NCBI GenBank assembly: GCA_015655585.1
Contig: JAATEV010000068.1
Span: 18,215-82,214, forward strand
Direction: 5' to 3'
From: Terriglobales bacterium
GTDB taxonomy: Bacteria; Acidobacteriota; Terriglobia; Terriglobales; Acidobacteriaceae
Length of the DNA stretch: 64,000 nt
Part shown: positions 1-8,205 of the stretch, piece after piece
How positions within the stretch are numbered: the stretch's first letter is position 1
Layout of the letters: every line of letters begins with the position of its first letter
Made by a program: the position numbers and the translations under genes
The notes under the pieces: model-generated
The model's input: the letters and a program-made list of their open reading frames with translations, nothing else
What the model was told of the DNA's origin: nothing
Database searches by the model: none

Positions 1-1
1 C

Positions 2-622
2 TTCGCACGCGCCCAGAATCCGAAAGGGCGGGCGGAGGCGGAGGGGAGCAAGCACATCAAGACGATGAAAGAGATCCGTTCCGAGGGGGTGACGCGGCAG
101 CGCTGGGACATGAGCTGCGGCGCGGCGGCGTTGAGCACGCTGCTGACCTACGACTTCAAGGACAACACACCGGAGACGGCCATCGTGGTGTGGCTGCTGC
201 ACCGCCTCGATGGGCAGAAGGTGCGCGATCGGGGAGGGTTTTCGCTGCTGGACCTGAAGCACTTTGCCGAGGCGCGCGGATATACGGCGGAGGGCTTCAG
301 CGGAATGACGATTCAGGACCTCGCGGTGGAGAAGACGTCGGTGATTACACCGATCCGGCTAAAAGGATTCGACCACTTTGTGGTGGTGAGGGCGCTGGTG
401 AATGGCCGCGTCTTTCTTGCCGATCCTGGGTTCGGCAACCTGACGATGAAGATCGACAAGTTCGAAAAGCTGTGGAAGGACGGCATCGTGTTTGTGGTGC
501 ATCCGCCGAGCGAACAGATGATTACGGGAAAGAATCTTTCGATTGCGTCGCGGCTGGTGCCGGATGAGACGGTGATCGAACGCGGAATCGGAGCTACGGC
601 TCCAGCGAATTGGCTTTATTGA
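2..622 (+). CDS. C39-like cysteine peptidase (FapD-like), 5' end outside window
   Basis: The frame is open to the left edge, so the protein is N-terminally incomplete; the first ATG in the window is at 65. Counting from that ATG, the C39 peptidase fold shows a catalytic Cys18 in the motif DMSCGAAAL, His104 in GFDHFVVV and Asp120 in LADPGFGN. C39 domains usually cut leader peptides of exported substrates after a double Gly, but stand-alone C39 proteins also belong to functional-amyloid export (FapD). The next gene, 22 bp downstream, encodes a coiled-coil outer-membrane barrel, the same pairing as FapD with FapF. The peptidase family call is firm. The Fap role is inference from the pairing. Confidence 0.75.
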   Translation, partial: FARAQNPKGRAEAEGSKHIKTMKEIRSEGVTRQRWDMSCGAAALSTLLTYDFKDNTPETAIVVWLLHRLDGQKVRDRGGFSLLDLKHFAEARGYTAEGFSGMTIQDLAVEKTSVITPIRLKGFDHFVVVRALVNGRVFLADPGFGNLTMKIDKFEKLWKDGIVFVVHPPSEQMITGKNLSIASRLVPDETVIERGIGATAPANWLY

Positions 623-644
623 TGGAAAGGCGGGTTTACCCTCG

Positions 645-1910
645 ATGTTGCGGCAACGATGGATTCAAGGACTGCTGGCGGCGATCCTCTGCGTAGCGCC
701 AGCAGAAGCGCAGACGACTCAGGCACAGACGGCACCGGCGCAGACGATAGACCCGGTGGAGGCGAAGTTGCAGGAGGCCCTGCGGGAGCGGGACGCGATT
801 ATCCGCAACCTGCTGGAGCGGGTCTCCGAGCTGGAGTGGAGGGTGAACGGCGGGTTCACGAGCAGGCCGGACGACAGGCCGGTGCTGTCTCCGGCAGGCG
901 TTCGGGCCGCGGTGACAGCGGTGAATCCCGCGGTGAACACTGTGGTGAACTCGACATACGACACGACCGAGCGGCAGGCGACGGAGGCCCTGGACCAGGC
1001 GCTGATTGTGCATGGCGGGCTGCTGCTGCCAAATGGGACGCTGGAGATCGACAATACGGCGTCCTACTTCAGCGCGGCGTCGGACCACATCACGGTGAAT
1101 GGGTTTGCGCTGCTGCCGGTGCTGGTGGTGGGCGATATCGCCTCGCAGAGGACGCGGCAGGACTATCTGCTGCCGACGCTGACGACGCGGCTGGGACTGC
1201 CAAAGCGGTTCCAGATGGACTTCATGATTCCGTATGGGTATGAGCTGATCCGCTCGGTGGATGCGAATAATAATCAGACGACCTCAAGCAGCTTTGGCAT
1301 GGGCGACGTCAGCGCGGGGGTCTCGAAGCAGTTGACCAGCGAGCATGGGCACTGGCCGGACATGCTCGGGAGCGTGCGATTTAAATCGACCACAGGGAAG
1401 GACTCGTTCAACCTGAGCAGCAACGAGGTTGCACTGGGAACGGGCTTCAATGCAGTGCAGGGCAGCCTGACGGTGGCGAAGTCGAGCGATCCGGTGGTGT
1501 TCTTTGGCGGGGTCAACTATACGGCGAACCTTTCGGCGAGTCATATGGTCTCGGCCAACGATCCTACGAATCCCGACGCCAAGACGCTGGGACGTTTCAA
1601 TCCGGGAGATGCGGTCGGGTTTCAACTGGGGTCGATTCTGGCACTGAATCCGGAGGTCTCGATGACGCTGGGATGGGACCAGAGGTTTACACGAGCCACT
1701 TTGCTGAATGGCACGCCGATTCCGTCGTCGTACCTGGTGGAGGGAACGCTGCGGCTGGGGACCAGCTATATGTATGCTCCGGGACGGATGGTGGACCTTA
1801 CCTTTGGGGTGGGCCTGACGCCGGATACGCCCAGTTTGCAGTTTTCGGTGGGGTTCCCGCTGCGTCATACGCTGTGGGGGCCGAGGCCGCATAAGCTGCC
1901 TGTGCATTGA
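645..1910 (+). CDS. Outer-membrane beta-barrel protein with N-terminal coiled coil (FapF-like)
   Basis: A 421-residue exported protein. Residues 1-22 form a signal peptide ending near AEAQ. Residues 37-67 (DPVEAKLQEALRERDAIIRN onward) are a charged heptad-like coiled coil. From about residue 130 the chain alternates aromatic and small residues as in transmembrane beta strands, ending in a strand-like tail. FapF, the outer-membrane secretion pore for Fap amyloid, has the same order of coiled coil then barrel. The barrel also resembles the phenol meta-pathway-like transporter family. It follows the C39 peptidase gene closely and is probably co-transcribed. Substrate unknown; an amyloid-like substrate gene might lie left of the window. 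Confidence 0.6.
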   Translation: MLRQRWIQGLLAAILCVAPAEAQTTQAQTAPAQTIDPVEAKLQEALRERDAIIRNLLERVSELEWRVNGGFTSRPDDRPVLSPAGVRAAVTAVNPAVNTVVNSTYDTTERQATEALDQALIVHGGLLLPNGTLEIDNTASYFSAASDHITVNGFALLPVLVVGDIASQRTRQDYLLPTLTTRLGLPKRFQMDFMIPYGYELIRSVDANNNQTTSSSFGMGDVSAGVSKQLTSEHGHWPDMLGSVRFKSTTGKDSFNLSSNEVALGTGFNAVQGSLTVAKSSDPVVFFGGVNYTANLSASHMVSANDPTNPDAKTLGRFNPGDAVGFQLGSILALNPEVSMTLGWDQRFTRATLLNGTPIPSSYLVEGTLRLGTSYMYAPGRMVDLTFGVGLTPDTPSLQFSVGFPLRHTLWGPRPHKLPVH

Positions 1911-2119
1911 GGGCTGGCGCTGGCCTGGGGAGACTCTCCTGGCGGCGTACTGAAAGAGGTTTGCCCTCGTGAGCATTCCCTCAGCGACTAAAGTCGCGTT
2001 GAATATGTGACGTTTACGGCGGGGCTGAAGCCCCGCCCTTTCAAAACAGTATCCCCCCTTTAAATAAAACTCCGCCCTTTTGAAACAACAACTTTTTCAG
2101 CAGACTTCGAGGCACTGCC
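1911..2119. other. Intergenic, palindromic repeat unit only
   Basis: Between the barrel gene and a convergent small gene. It holds a dispersed repeat (about 1975-2047) and nothing else I can identify. Confidence 0.6.
1975..2047. repeat. REP-like dispersed repeat, copy 1
   Basis: The unit contains CTCAGCGACTAAAGTCGCG at about 1980-1998 and a palindrome with arms GGCGGGGCT (2018-2026) and AGCCCCGCC (2029-2037), followed by CTTTCAAAAC. A near copy lies at 4497-4568 in the same orientation. The core GGGGCTGAAGCCCC also recurs at 44.4, 46.8 and 53.1-53.3 kb. Confidence 0.8.
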
Positions 2120-2485
2120 TCAGACGGAGATGGTGTTGGCGAGAAGGATGGAGTGCGGGTTGATGTCTTCGAGGAAGCTGACCTCGATGCGGATGGGGAT
2201 GACCTGACCGAGATCGGCGGAGGATGAGAGATGCTTGCGGCAGGTGCAGAGATCGGTGAGGCTGTGATGCCCGGAGCGGGTGAGCTCCAGTCCAGAGGCG
2301 ACGAGGGAGGCGTAGAGGTCGAGCGCGGCGCGGAGCTGAACCTCGACGCGCAGCTCGATGGTTCGGGGAGAGAGCGTTTTGCGGTCGAGAATCCAGCCGC
2401 CGCAGTCGGCAAAGGCCGAGAGGAGGGTGGGAAGCAGGTCGCTGCGCTCTTCGTAGGTGAAGCCCTGGATATCAAGAGGATGCAT
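2120..2485 (-). CDS. Conserved small protein of unknown function
   Basis: A 121-residue protein, acidic and mixed in composition, without signal peptide or membrane segment. It begins MHPLDIQGFTYEERSDLL and contains two Cys residues close together (DLCTCRKHL). I do not recognise a named domain. The frame has the G/C-rich third-position bias of its neighbours and stands alone between convergent and divergent genes, so it is probably a real gene. No function is proposed. Confidence 0.55.
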   Translation of the reverse strand: MHPLDIQGFTYEERSDLLPTLLSAFADCGGWILDRKTLSPRTIELRVEVQLRAALDLYASLVASGLELTRSGHHSLTDLCTCRKHLSSSADLGQVIPIRIEVSFLEDINPHSILLANTISV

Positions 2486-2717
2486 GTATGAGCCCTGATG
2501 CGCGGCGGGTACGTTCTGCCGTTAGGGAATATATCGGAGGATCGCGGCAAATCGTTATCCCTGAAGGAGGTACGGTGGTCACGTGACAGATGGCACCGGT
2601 AGCGGTGGCATAGTAACCATGCTTCCGGTTCCTTTTTTGCACGCTCGCTTCGCAGGCGTGGGTTTTGAGTGGCCGCGGAGCGGGCGATGTAAGAGGATGG
2701 TTCTGACGAGGTGTGGC

Positions 2718-3101
2718 ATGGTTCTGGGCATGGGGACGGACCTGATCGAGATCGAGCGGGTGAAGGCTAGCGTGGAGCGGTTCGGGGAGCGATTTCTGGA
2801 TAAAGTGTTTACCCCGGGGGAGATCGCCTACTGCATGAGGAAGAAGCAGCCGGAGGAGAGCCTGGCGGCGCGGTTTGCGGCGAAGGAGGCGGGAGCCAAG
2901 GCGCTGGGGACGGGAATCAGCCGGGGAATCAGTTGGAAGGAGATCGAGGTCAGGCGCGAGATGGGGCAGAGACCGACGCTGCACTTCAGCGGCCGGGCCC
3001 TGGAGGTGGCCGAGGCGATGGGGGTGAAACGGGTTCAGTTGAGCCTGTCGCACAGCCGGGAACTGGCGCTGGCGGTGGCGGTGGTGGAAGACGGACGATA
3101 A
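2718..3101 (+). CDS. acpS: Holo-[acyl-carrier-protein] synthase
   Basis: Transfers 4'-phosphopantetheine from CoA to the conserved Ser of acyl carrier protein. The protein is about 127 residues, normal for AcpS. The N-terminal motif GMGTDLIEIERV carries the metal-binding Asp8, and ESLAARFAAKEAGAKALG carries Glu57, matching Asp9 and Glu58 of the E. coli enzyme. FTPGEIAYC and the C-terminal LSHSRELALAVAVV are also typical. Starts at 2697, 2718 and 2730 are in frame. I prefer 2718 because GAGG lies 6 nt upstream and the length fits. A free-standing ACP gene lies far away at 22.6 kb and could be one of its substrates. Confidence 0.93.
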   Translation: MVLGMGTDLIEIERVKASVERFGERFLDKVFTPGEIAYCMRKKQPEESLAARFAAKEAGAKALGTGISRGISWKEIEVRREMGQRPTLHFSGRALEVAEAMGVKRVQLSLSHSRELALAVAVVEDGR

Positions 3102-3305
3102 TTGAAACTATTTTGCGGCGGGTGGCATCCATTGCTATTGCAGATAAAGCACTTCTGAACGATGAAACGCGCCGGATGGTTCGCTGCCGGACTGTAAGCG
3201 CGGTGATGTATTCTGTGGTTTACCGCATACCCAACACCTTGCATGAGCCCGGCTGGTCTCAGAGGGAGCGGGTGGTGGATTGCGAACAGATTTACAAGGA
3301 GAGCT

Positions 3306-4391
3306 ATGCCCAGCCAGCAGGAGGTCCGATGGTCGCAGTTGAAGGTGGGCATGATCGTACTGATCTCCACGATCATTCTGGTGGCGCTGCTGTTCCTGAT
3401 GACGAGCTCGGCAGGGATCGGCATCTTCTCGCACAAGCTGACGGCCTATAGTTACTTCGAGAACTCGGCCTCCCTGAAGACCGGGGCCGCGGTACAACTG
3501 GAGGGCGTGACGATCGGTACGGTGAAGTCCGTAACGATTGCCACCTCTCCGGACCGGAAGCTGACGCCGGTGAAGGTCACGATGAAGCTGAACGAGAAGT
3601 ATGCGGTGAGCCTGAAGAAAGACTCGAAAGCATCGTTGACTACGGTGGGCGTGCTGGGCGATACCGTGGTGGACATCAACAGCCAGTTTGCCGTGGGAGC
3701 CCCGCTGCAGGACGGGGACGAGCTGAAGACGACGGAGACGCCGAGTCTGACGGACGTGGTGAAGGCAAGCCAGGGGACGATTGAGAGCCTGAACGTGATT
3801 CTGGCGAAGATGAACTCGATTGTGGACAGTATGCAGTCGGGCAAGGGATCAATCGGGCAGCTTATCAATAATCCGAGCCTGTATAACAAGGCCGATAAGA
3901 CGGTGAATGAGCTGCTGAAGCTGGAGACGAACCTGAACAATGGGCGGGGGTCGATCGGCAAGCTGATGACCGACGATACTTTGTACAACCGGCTGAACGA
4001 TACGGCAGGAAAGCTCCAGAGCATTGCGACCTCGCTGGACAACGGCAAGGGATCGGCAGGGATGCTGCTGAAGGACGACTCGATGTACAAGAACCTGAAC
4101 TCAACGCTGGCGCACGCGAACTCGATTCTGGCGCAGGCGGACGAGGGCAAGGGTGGGCTGGGTCTGATGCTGAAAGATCCGAAGTTCCGGCAGGACCTGA
4201 GCAATACGCTGTCGCAGGTGAATACGCTGATTACGGGGGTGAACCAGGGGCATGGGACGCTGGGCAAGTTCGCAACCGACGATGCGGCTTATACGAACCT
4301 GAATCATCTGCTGACGGCGAGCACGGACCTGGTGACGACGATCCGGAGCGATCCGAAGAAGTATCTTACGATTCATTTGAAGATTTTTTAG
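3306..4391 (+). CDS. MCE/MlaD-family lipid-transport protein with C-terminal repeats
   Basis: About 361 residues; the start is set by AAGGAGAG just upstream of ATG 3306. One transmembrane helix (about residues 13-33) anchors an MCE domain (about 40-120, with LKTGAAVQLEGVTIGTVKSV), the lipid-binding module of MlaD-type transporters between inner and outer membranes. After about residue 155 come five repeats of about 37 residues. Each has a Gly-rich turn (GKGSIGQL, GRGSIGKL, GKGSAGML, GKGGLGLM, GHGTLGKF) followed by a helix with a YxxLN motif. No permease or ATPase gene lies beside it, so partners must be encoded elsewhere. Confidence 0.85.
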   Translation: MPSQQEVRWSQLKVGMIVLISTIILVALLFLMTSSAGIGIFSHKLTAYSYFENSASLKTGAAVQLEGVTIGTVKSVTIATSPDRKLTPVKVTMKLNEKYAVSLKKDSKASLTTVGVLGDTVVDINSQFAVGAPLQDGDELKTTETPSLTDVVKASQGTIESLNVILAKMNSIVDSMQSGKGSIGQLINNPSLYNKADKTVNELLKLETNLNNGRGSIGKLMTDDTLYNRLNDTAGKLQSIATSLDNGKGSAGMLLKDDSMYKNLNSTLAHANSILAQADEGKGGLGLMLKDPKFRQDLSNTLSQVNTLITGVNQGHGTLGKFATDDAAYTNLNHLLTASTDLVTTIRSDPKKYLTIHLKIF

Positions 4392-4496
4392 ACGGAACGA
4401 TATAGAGAACGATGCGGGTTCGGGCTTTGGCTTGGACCCGTTTTGTTTTGGCGGCGAAACCTTGGGGAGCTAAAAGTAAGAATCTCCCCGCTGAGA

Positions 4497-4568
4497 TTCC
4501 CTCAGCGACTAAAGTCGCGGGGATGTTGGGCATTTATGGCGGGTCTGAAGCCCCGCCCCTTCAAAACA
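4497..4568. repeat. REP-like dispersed repeat, copy 2
   Basis: Near copy of the unit at 1975-2047: CTCAGCGACTAAAGTCGCG, then GGCGGGTCTGAAGCCCCGCC, then CTTCAAAAC. It lies in the 324-bp gap between the MCE gene and the M13 peptidase gene. I see no gene in that gap. Confidence 0.8.
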
Positions 4569-4715
4569 AGTGCTCTCCTCCTTCAACGCGGGAACTTTTC
4601 TTTCGCCTCTCTCGTATTGAAGGCAACGGCCCGGACATATTTACGTTTTGCCGGGGTGGGCGTAGGTTATTTTTATCTCTACCTAATTTTTGCGCGAGCT
4701 CTGCGAAGGAGAACG

Positions 4716-6794
4716 ATGAAGCTCAAGTTCATGACTGCGACTTTTGTGCTGTCTGCCGGGATATGCATGGGGCAGACGATGGTATTACCGGACATGGCCG
4801 CAGGGCCGACCGCGGAGCCGAAGAAGCCGATCAGCTTCGACCTTTCGGCAATCGATAAGACGGCGGACCCGTGCGTGGACTTCTATAAATACGCCTGCGG
4901 GAACTGGCTGGTAAAGAATCCGGTGCCTTCGGACCAGGTGCGGTGGGGACGGTTCAATGAGCTGGGCGAGCGGAACAGCTATCTGCTGTATGCGGAGCTG
5001 AAGGCCGCGGCAGACGCTCCGAAGACTCCGCTGCAGAAGAAGTATGGGGACTACTTTGCCGCGTGCATGAATGAAGACCTTGCGGAGAAACTGGGATCGA
5101 AGCCGGTAGAGCCGGTGATGGCTCGGATTGCGGCGCTTAGCGATAAGAAGCAGTTGCCCGCGCTGGTGGCCGAGTTGCAGACGAAGTATGGGGTCGGGGT
5201 CTTGTATGGGCTGGGCGTGCAGCAGGACCAGAAGGACTCGACGAAGCAGATTGTAGGGACGAACCAGGGCGGGCTGACTCTGCCGGACCGCTCGTACTAT
5301 TTGGCCGAGGACGCGCGGAGCGAGACGCTGCGGCAGCAATATGTGGAGCATGTGACGAAGATGTTCGTGCTGCTGGGCGAACCGCAGGAAAAGGCTGCGG
5401 CGGAGGCCAAGGATGTGATGGCCGTGGAGACGGCGCTGGCGAAGGGCTCGATGGACCGGGTGGATCTGCGCGATCCGGCGAAGCGGTACCACTTGATGAC
5501 GCTGGCGGATTTGCAGGCGCTTTCGCCGGGCTATGACTGGAAGACATATCTTGCGGGGATTCAGATCGGGCCGTTCCAGACGTTGAATGTGGCGACGCCG
5601 GATTACTTCAAGGCGATGAATGCAGAGCTGGATGCGGCGAGTGTGAGCGCGATCAAGAGCTATCTGCGGTGGCACGCGCTGCGGTCGGCGGCTCCGGCGC
5701 TGTCGAAGACGTTTGTGGAGGAGGACTTTCATTTCTTTTCGGCTACGTTGCAGGGGCAGAAGGTGGAGACTCCGCGATGGAAGCGTTGCACGAAGGCGAC
5801 CGATGGGGCACTGGGCGAGGCCGTGGGACAGGACTGGGTAAAGCAGTACTTCCCGCCGGACGCGAAGGCCAACATGGAGAAGCTGGTGGCCGCGCTGGAG
5901 AAGGCTCTGGGGCAGGACATCCAACAACTGCCGTGGATGAGCGATGCGACCAAGGTAGAGGCGAAGGCGAAGCTGGACTCGATCCGGGACAAGATCGGCT
6001 ATCCGGAGAATTGGCGCGACTATAGCGCGCTGACGGTGAAGCGGGACGACTACCTGGGGAATTTGCAGCGGAACTCGGACTTTGAGCGGAAGAGGAACTT
6101 TGCCAAGCTGGGCAAGCCGGTGGATGAGAAGGAGTGGTCGATGACGCCGCCGACGGTGAATGCATACTACAGCCCGTCGGAGAACGATATTAATTTTCCT
6201 GCGGGAATCTTGCAGCCGCCGTTCTTCGATAACAGCAAAGACCCGGCGGTGAACTTTGGCGGGATTGGCGCGGTGATCGGACACGAGATGACGCACGGCT
6301 TCGACGATGAGGGATCGAAGTACGACGGCAAAGGCAATGTGCGGCCGTGGTTCACCGCGGAGGACCGGGCGAAGTTCGACGAGCGGACGGCGTGCGAGGC
6401 GAAGGAATATGACGGCTTCCAGGTGGCGGAGGGACAGAACCTGAACGGCAAGTTGACGCTGGGTGAGAATACGGCGGATAACGGCGGTTTGCGGATTGCG
6501 TTCCAGGCGTTGCAGATGACGCTGGCCCAGCAGGGCGCGGCGGCGGAGCCGGGATACGTGGACGGCAAGCGCGATGGATACACCGCGCAGCAGCGGTTCT
6601 TCATCGCATGGGGACAGCTCTGGTGCCAGAACCAGACGGAGCAGAATGCGCGTGTTCTGGCGAAGACGGACACGCACAGCTCCGGCGAGTGGAGGGCGAA
6701 GGGCACGGTGCAGAACTTCGACGAGTTCGGCAAGGCGTTTGGCTGCAAGGTGGGCCAGCCGATGATGCCGGAGAAGTCCTGCCGGGTCTGGTAG
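4716..6794 (+). CDS. M13-family zinc metallopeptidase (neprilysin/PepO-like)
   Basis: A 692-residue exported endopeptidase. ATG 4716 follows GAAGGAG and opens a signal peptide (MKLKFMTATFVLSAGICMGQ); upstream ATGs in frame would place the signal peptide inside the protein. The zinc site is HEMTH at residues 523-527, with ENTADNGG supplying the third zinc ligand, and the chain ends in CRVW, the usual M13 C-terminus. The N-terminal DPCVDFYKYACGNW is also an M13 hallmark. It is probably periplasmic or surface-bound and cuts peptides. Acidobacteria commonly carry several paralogs. Length and all catalytic residues look intact. Confidence 0.95.
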   Translation: MKLKFMTATFVLSAGICMGQTMVLPDMAAGPTAEPKKPISFDLSAIDKTADPCVDFYKYACGNWLVKNPVPSDQVRWGRFNELGERNSYLLYAELKAAADAPKTPLQKKYGDYFAACMNEDLAEKLGSKPVEPVMARIAALSDKKQLPALVAELQTKYGVGVLYGLGVQQDQKDSTKQIVGTNQGGLTLPDRSYYLAEDARSETLRQQYVEHVTKMFVLLGEPQEKAAAEAKDVMAVETALAKGSMDRVDLRDPAKRYHLMTLADLQALSPGYDWKTYLAGIQIGPFQTLNVATPDYFKAMNAELDAASVSAIKSYLRWHALRSAAPALSKTFVEEDFHFFSATLQGQKVETPRWKRCTKATDGALGEAVGQDWVKQYFPPDAKANMEKLVAALEKALGQDIQQLPWMSDATKVEAKAKLDSIRDKIGYPENWRDYSALTVKRDDYLGNLQRNSDFERKRNFAKLGKPVDEKEWSMTPPTVNAYYSPSENDINFPAGILQPPFFDNSKDPAVNFGGIGAVIGHEMTHGFDDEGSKYDGKGNVRPWFTAEDRAKFDERTACEAKEYDGFQVAEGQNLNGKLTLGENTADNGGLRIAFQALQMTLAQQGAAAEPGYVDGKRDGYTAQQRFFIAWGQLWCQNQTEQNARVLAKTDTHSSGEWRAKGTVQNFDEFGKAFGCKVGQPMMPEKSCRVW

Positions 6795-6802
6795 ATAAAA
6801 AC

Positions 6803-6842
6803 GGCGCAAGAAGGCCAGATGTTTAGCTTGCCTTCTTGCGCC
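6803..6842 (-). terminator. Intrinsic terminator between convergent genes
   Basis: Perfect 13-bp inverted repeat, arms GGCGCAAGAAGGC (6803-6815) and GCCTTCTTGCGCC (6830-6842). Read on the minus strand it is followed by GTTTTTA, so it mainly terminates the minus-strand propeller gene and may also stop the M13 transcript. Confidence 0.75.
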
Positions 6843-6852
6843 AGAAGGAATT

Positions 6853-7803
6853 TTATAAGGGGATAGTTGTTGTCACAGTGTTTGTACTTCCATTAATTAC
6901 CTTTAATCCGCCGTTCACGATGTACAGTGTGTTAGTAGAAGAATTGACTCCCAATTGTCCGATTATCGGAATAGTCGCAATTACAGAATTAGTAGTTCCA
7001 TTGGCAACTTCTGTTCCGTTTTGGTCCTCGAAATAGATAATATTGTTTTGTGAGTTGACCGCTATCAATCCCGTGAACCCAGTTGCGCTGATAGCTCCAG
7101 ATTGCGTGTTCGATGTTCCATTGACAACAACTACTGCATTCTCTGCTTGTATATAAATATTGTTTGTGGAAGCATTAACGCCAAACAAAACACCTGTGTT
7201 AAAGTCGAATCTTCCAATAAACGTGTTGGAAATGCCGTTAACCACATAAAGCACTCCAGTATCGCTTCCCGCTCCCGTAGCATAGATAGTATTGGTGTTA
7301 GGATTTACGGCCGCAGAAGTTATGTTGAATCCGATATCAACATTGATAAAAGCTCCGAATGAATTTGTTGCGGGATTGAATACCGCGAGATACTGGCTTG
7401 AATTCTGTGCCCCAGAAAATGTCGACCCTGCCACATACAACGTGGCATTCGCTGAATCAAAGGCAAGTCCAGTCGCAACAAATTGGTTAGTTGGAACTGT
7501 CGTCGTTACAGTATTGCTTGCACCATTTATGACTGTAATATTTTGCCCCGCACCACCATGGTTTAATACATAGACAACATTAGCTCCCGGATCGACAGCA
7601 ATACTCATGGGATTCGCGCTCACAGGAATAGTCGTAGTTAGAGTATTTGTTGCTCCATTAACAACTGAAATCGCTGACCCATTAATGACATAAATAGTGT
7701 TAGTTGATTCATTAACCGCCACTTGAGCAACACAATCTATTGATAATGATAAAAAAATAGCAAATACGATAAAAAAATAGCGCTTGATGTGGGTGTTCAA
7801 CAT
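6853..7803 (-). CDS. YncE/YVTN-type beta-propeller protein, AT-rich
   Basis: About 316 residues. ATG 7803 is preceded by AGGAGA and opens a signal peptide (NTHIKRYFFIVFAIFLSLSI). The rest is a repeat protein with recurring NG-[AST]-[ST]-NT blocks (VVNGATNTL, VINGASNTV, VVNGTSNTQ, VINGSTNTV) separated by IYVxN strands, as in YVTN seven-bladed propellers. It is an exported scaffold or surface protein; no enzyme motif is visible. The gene is far richer in A+T than everything around it and uses many AT-ending codons, which suggests recent transfer. Two GC-rich propeller lipoproteins follow on the other strand. Confidence 0.75.
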   Translation of the reverse strand: MLNTHIKRYFFIVFAIFLSLSIDCVAQVAVNESTNTIYVINGSAISVVNGATNTLTTTIPVSANPMSIAVDPGANVVYVLNHGGAGQNITVINGASNTVTTTVPTNQFVATGLAFDSANATLYVAGSTFSGAQNSSQYLAVFNPATNSFGAFINVDIGFNITSAAVNPNTNTIYATGAGSDTGVLYVVNGISNTFIGRFDFNTGVLFGVNASTNNIYIQAENAVVVVNGTSNTQSGAISATGFTGLIAVNSQNNIIYFEDQNGTEVANGTTNSVIATIPIIGQLGVNSSTNTLYIVNGGLKVINGSTNTVTTTIPL

Positions 7804-8205
7804 GATTTCTCCTAATAGCTCGGACCTTCTGGATTGGGTTTTACTTATAGAACCGTATAGCCTTGTATAAAAGTGCACGGCTCCACGGATTACACTCGTG
7901 CCTCTTTAAGGACAATCCGAAAATATCTTTTTAATTATTGAGAGATGGTCAGACTCTATAGGGAGCTATGTTCCGATGGAACGGAAGGCGTACAATCAAA
8001 ACCGCAATCATTAAAAGCATAGAGCAGCCTAAAGTCAAATAAAAATTTTGATCATCGTTCGACAGGGCTAGCAAGTGGAATAAAGATGAAGCCAAGTGGC
8101 ACAAAGTCACGCTAGATTTTACAATTAGCGAAGAAATTGATTCCTACGGAATTGCCCGCAGTAGAGGTGACAAAGTTCTGTCACCAGCGAGGATTAAGGA
8201 AGCGC
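7804..8205. other. AT-rich divergent intergenic region
   Basis: 402 bp between divergently read propeller genes. It is AT-rich like the minus-strand gene and must hold both promoters. I see no further gene or clear repeat. Confidence 0.5.

Noticed and set aside
4785..6809. Very long open frame on the minus strand (about 670 codons) opposite the M13 peptidase gene
   Set aside because: The product is Arg/Leu/His-rich low-complexity sequence, a mirror of the GC-rich codons of the real gene. It has no domain and no ribosome site.
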